A stretch of DNA of 8,644 nucleotides. It comes from Saprospiraceae bacterium (lineage in GTDB: Bacteria > Bacteroidota > Bacteroidia > Chitinophagales > Saprospiraceae). The stretch covers positions 1 through 8,644 of the forward strand of contig JABDJM010000054.1 in NCBI GenBank assembly GCA_013002475.1. Reading direction: 5' to 3'. Both the position numbers and the translations under genes were made by a program. Below, piece by piece: positions 6,692 to 8,644 of this stretch. The notes beneath the pieces were generated by a model, which ran no database searches, had not been told where the DNA came from, and saw only the letters and a list, made by a program, of their open reading frames with translations. Each line of letters begins with the position of its first letter. The first letter of the stretch is position 1.

Positions 6692-7984
6692 ATGTTGTAT
6701 CAAATAGTAAAACCATTAGCGAGATGGATCCTGGGATTGAATTTCAGGAGGATCTACCTATCGAATTCCGAAAATATCCCCAGGAAAGGTCCGGTAATTT
6801 TGGCGGTGAATCATCCAACTGCGTTTATTGAACCCTGCGTTTTGGCTTCCTTCCAGAACCGGCCCCTGAATTTCCTTGTCAGGGGTGACTTCTTTCGCAA
6901 AAAAATCTTCTCTTATCTACTCGGTGTTTTACACATGATCCCGATTTACAGAATGAAGGATGGGGGCTATTCCAAGATCAAAAAAAACTTCAGCAGCTTT
7001 GAGCGTTGCTTTGATGCTCTGGAAGACGGAAAGGCAATCATGATTTTGGCTGAAGGATTTTGTATTCATGAAAAAAGATTACGTCCGATCAGAAAAGGAA
7101 CCTCCAGGCTCGCGTTTGGAACATTGGCAAAGTATCCAATAGAAGATCTAAGGATCATACCTGTGGGAGTCAATTTTACTGATTCGGATTCTTACCGTTC
7201 AGATTTGATGATCGATTTTGGAGATGCAATACATTTGAACGATTACAAGGACCTTCTTTCCAGGGATGAGCCGGAGGCGGTTCGAACCCTGACTGAAGAC
7301 ATCCAAAAGGCCTTGAGAAACCAGGTAATTCATATAGAGGATCCTGAAGATGATGAACTCGTTGAGGAGGCTTTGTCAATTTACAGGTTGGACAAATGTC
7401 CCGTCACGGAAGACAAATTATCTAGAGATAATTATCGGTTGCAGGATGAGATGCATATTGCAAACAGGATTAACACTTTCTCAGCAGGACAAAAAAAGGA
7501 ACTCGCAGGTTTGGTCCAAAGCTTCAAAGAAAGTCATCGAGAAAAAGGACTGGGGCCTTGGGTCACCGCAAAGGGAGTACCAAAACGGATCACGATTTGG
7601 CTTCTCTTATTTCTTGGGTTTCCTTTTGCTTTGGTGGGAGGGATTTTATTAGCGATCCCTTTAATCCCAATGCAAATACTCGGAAACTTACCTGGTATTT
7701 CTATAGAGTTTCGACATTCCATAAAAGTTTCCATAGGCGCTTATATTGCGGGAATAGGGCAGGTATTTCTTTTGGTTTTAGCTATTCATTATTCCTCTTT
7801 GCTCCTGGCATCATTTATTATTTTAGCACCCCTTCTTGTTAGGGTCGCCATTCGCTACCTGGATCTAATTCAGGTTTTACGGAAGACAAAAGGTTTTAAC
7901 CGAGTCCGGGAAAATGGCCTGGCTGACCTTCAGAAGCAAAAGGAACTAATAATCGAAAAACTGTTCAGAAAGAATCTCGGATGA
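6692..7984 (+). CDS. Membrane glycerolipid acyltransferase (PlsC/GPAT-like), HX5E variant
   Basis: This 430-residue member of the lysophospholipid/glycerol-3-phosphate acyltransferase superfamily would transfer an acyl chain to a glycerophospholipid precursor at the inner membrane. Motifs: NHPTAFIEP (40-48; His41), in which the acidic residue of the HX5D motif is Glu47; FLVRGDFF (61-68); MIPIYRMKDG (82-91); ILAEGFCIHEKRLRPIRKG (118-136; Glu121-Gly122, acceptor-binding block); and IIPVGVNF (155-162). The HPTAF spacing (five residues between His and the acid) matches Gpt2/Sct1-type GPATs rather than classical HX4D PlsC. Residues 215-300 are a charged, probably helical soluble segment. Two or three transmembrane segments follow (about 302-326 and 345-388), then a basic tail. 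Its TGA overlaps the ATG of a paralogue. Whether the Glu variant is active cannot be told from sequence. The substrate (glycerol-3-phosphate, lysophosphatidate or a lyso-aminolipid) is undetermined. Confidence 0.85.
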   Translation: MLYQIVKPLARWILGLNFRRIYLSNSENIPRKGPVILAVNHPTAFIEPCVLASFQNRPLNFLVRGDFFRKKIFSYLLGVLHMIPIYRMKDGGYSKIKKNFSSFERCFDALEDGKAIMILAEGFCIHEKRLRPIRKGTSRLAFGTLAKYPIEDLRIIPVGVNFTDSDSYRSDLMIDFGDAIHLNDYKDLLSRDEPEAVRTLTEDIQKALRNQVIHIEDPEDDELVEEALSIYRLDKCPVTEDKLSRDNYRLQDEMHIANRINTFSAGQKKELAGLVQSFKESHREKGLGPWVTAKGVPKRITIWLLLFLGFPFALVGGILLAIPLIPMQILGNLPGISIEFRHSIKVSIGAYIAGIGQVFLLVLAIHYSSLLLASFIILAPLLVRVAIRYLDLIQVLRKTKGFNRVRENGLADLQKQKELIIEKLFRKNLG

Positions 7985-8644
7985 TCTACTACATTTTCAA
8001 ATATCCTCTGAATCTTGCATTGAGGGTTTTCTTTCGTCGAATTTTTATCTCCCATAAAGAAAGAATTCCGAGAGGTGTACCCGTAGTATTGGCAGTAAAT
8101 CATCCGACTGCATTTATAGATCCAATTTTGATCGCGGTAACAATGTGGCCTACCTTACATTTCATGTTGCGTGGAGATCTATTTGGCAGTCGGGTTGCCC
8201 GGTTCTTTTTTGACCAGATCAAGACCATACCAATCTTCAGGGCCCGGGATGGTTTTGCCAGTCTCCGAAATAATCAGGAGATCATGAAGTATGTGAATCA
8301 AAAAATAAACAGAGGATCGAAAATTCTCATACTTGCTGAAGGACAAGCAACGCATGAAAAAAAAATGAGGCCCATTCAAAAGGGAGCTGCCAGGATGTTG
8401 TTTGGTGCTTACGACACTTATGGTAGGAAAGATATGGTTGTGGTCCCGGTTGGAATCAACTATACGAATAGCGACGAGTTTCGATCAGAAGTCATGGTTG
8501 ATTTTGGGCACCCAATTCCTCTCAGGGAATATCTTCCCCTTTATCAGGAAAATCCAAGGAAGGCCATTAACAAAATGACTGCGGAAATTAGTGATGGAAT
8601 GCGCCAAAGGATCATTCACGTTGAGAAGGGTGAACGGGAATCGG
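7981..8644 (+). CDS. Glycerolipid acyltransferase (PlsC/GPAT-like), second tandem copy, cut by right edge
   Basis: The frame opens at ATG 7981, overlapping the previous stop by 4 bp (ATGA), and stays open for 221 codons to the end of the window. It parallels the upstream gene over its whole visible length with hardly a gap: NHPTAFIDP (40-48, His41 and the canonical Asp47), FMLRGDLF (61-68), TIPIFRARDG (82-91), ILAEGQATHEKKMRPIQKG (117-135, Glu120-Gly121) and VVPVGINY (154-161). This is therefore the copy with an intact HX5D catalytic pair. By analogy the missing part should hold the charged linker and C-terminal membrane segments. Gene order and overlap suggest co-transcription and coupled translation, perhaps for two acylation steps or a heteromeric pair; that is inference. 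Its exact acyl acceptor is unknown. Confidence 0.88.
   Translation, partial: MIYYIFKYPLNLALRVFFRRIFISHKERIPRGVPVVLAVNHPTAFIDPILIAVTMWPTLHFMLRGDLFGSRVARFFFDQIKTIPIFRARDGFASLRNNQEIMKYVNQKINRGSKILILAEGQATHEKKMRPIQKGAARMLFGAYDTYGRKDMVVVPVGINYTNSDEFRSEVMVDFGHPIPLREYLPLYQENPRKAINKMTAEISDGMRQRIIHVEKGERES

Noticed and set aside
6692..7984. First acyltransferase as a decaying pseudogene because of its Glu47
   Set aside because: The frame is intact for 430 codons, all other motifs and the membrane segments are present, and it overlaps the next gene. A conservative Asp to Glu change is not evidence of decay.
8179..8379. Minus-strand open frame of 66 codons
   Set aside because: It lies wholly inside the second acyltransferase on the plus strand, whose motifs are unmistakable. 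The predicted product has no recognisable features.
1..8644. CRISPR array, tRNA/rRNA, insertion sequence or phage gene
   Set aside because: No regularly spaced repeats, cloverleaf-like or rRNA-like stretches, transposase or integrase motifs, or terminal inverted repeats were seen on either strand.

Overview
The window looks like chromosomal DNA of a Bacteroidota bacterium, probably a Saprospiria/Lewinella-type marine or sludge lineage. The class is inferred; the phylum is well supported. Evidence for the phylum: a protein with a C-terminal type IX secretion (T9SS) type A sorting domain, a choice-of-anchor-B/LVIVD propeller protein carrying carboxypeptidase-regulatory-like and PKD domains, TAnnTTTG-type -7 promoter boxes, and A-rich leaders without Shine-Dalgarno sequences. 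I see no insertion sequence, integrase, phage gene, CRISPR array, tRNA or rRNA.

Layout, left to right. (1) 1-151, minus: the N-terminal 50 residues of a small helix-turn-helix DNA-binding protein that runs off the left edge. (2) 152-418: a divergent AT-rich intergenic region with a weak promoter for the HTH gene and an imperfect palindrome. (3) 419-2116, plus: a secreted serine protease of the lysyl endopeptidase (Achromobacter protease I) family, with prodomain, catalytic domain and a C-terminal beta-sandwich. (4) 2134-2167: a perfect 13-bp stem-loop acting as a terminator for both convergent genes. (5) 2184-6630, minus: a cluster transcribed leftwards as miaA (tRNA dimethylallyltransferase with an unusual C-terminal tail), then menI/ydiI (hotdog acyl-CoA thioesterase, 4-bp ATGA overlap), then a large T9SS-exported multidomain surface protein. 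(6) 6631-6691: a short divergent promoter region. (7) 6692-8644, plus: two tandem, translationally coupled (ATGA overlap) glycerolipid acyltransferase paralogues. The second is cut by the right edge.

How they fit together. The acyltransferase pair probably acts in membrane lipid synthesis. miaA and menI are housekeeping functions (tRNA modification; DHNA-CoA hydrolysis for menaquinone, or general acyl-CoA hydrolysis). The protease and the propeller protein are exported products that share only a terminator. The window is mostly ordinary core genome, and I do not see a convincing new multi-gene system. The items most worth a second look are the roughly 73-residue tail of MiaA, the Asp-to-Glu change in the HX5D motif of the first acyltransferase, and the loss of the Lys-specificity aspartate in the protease.
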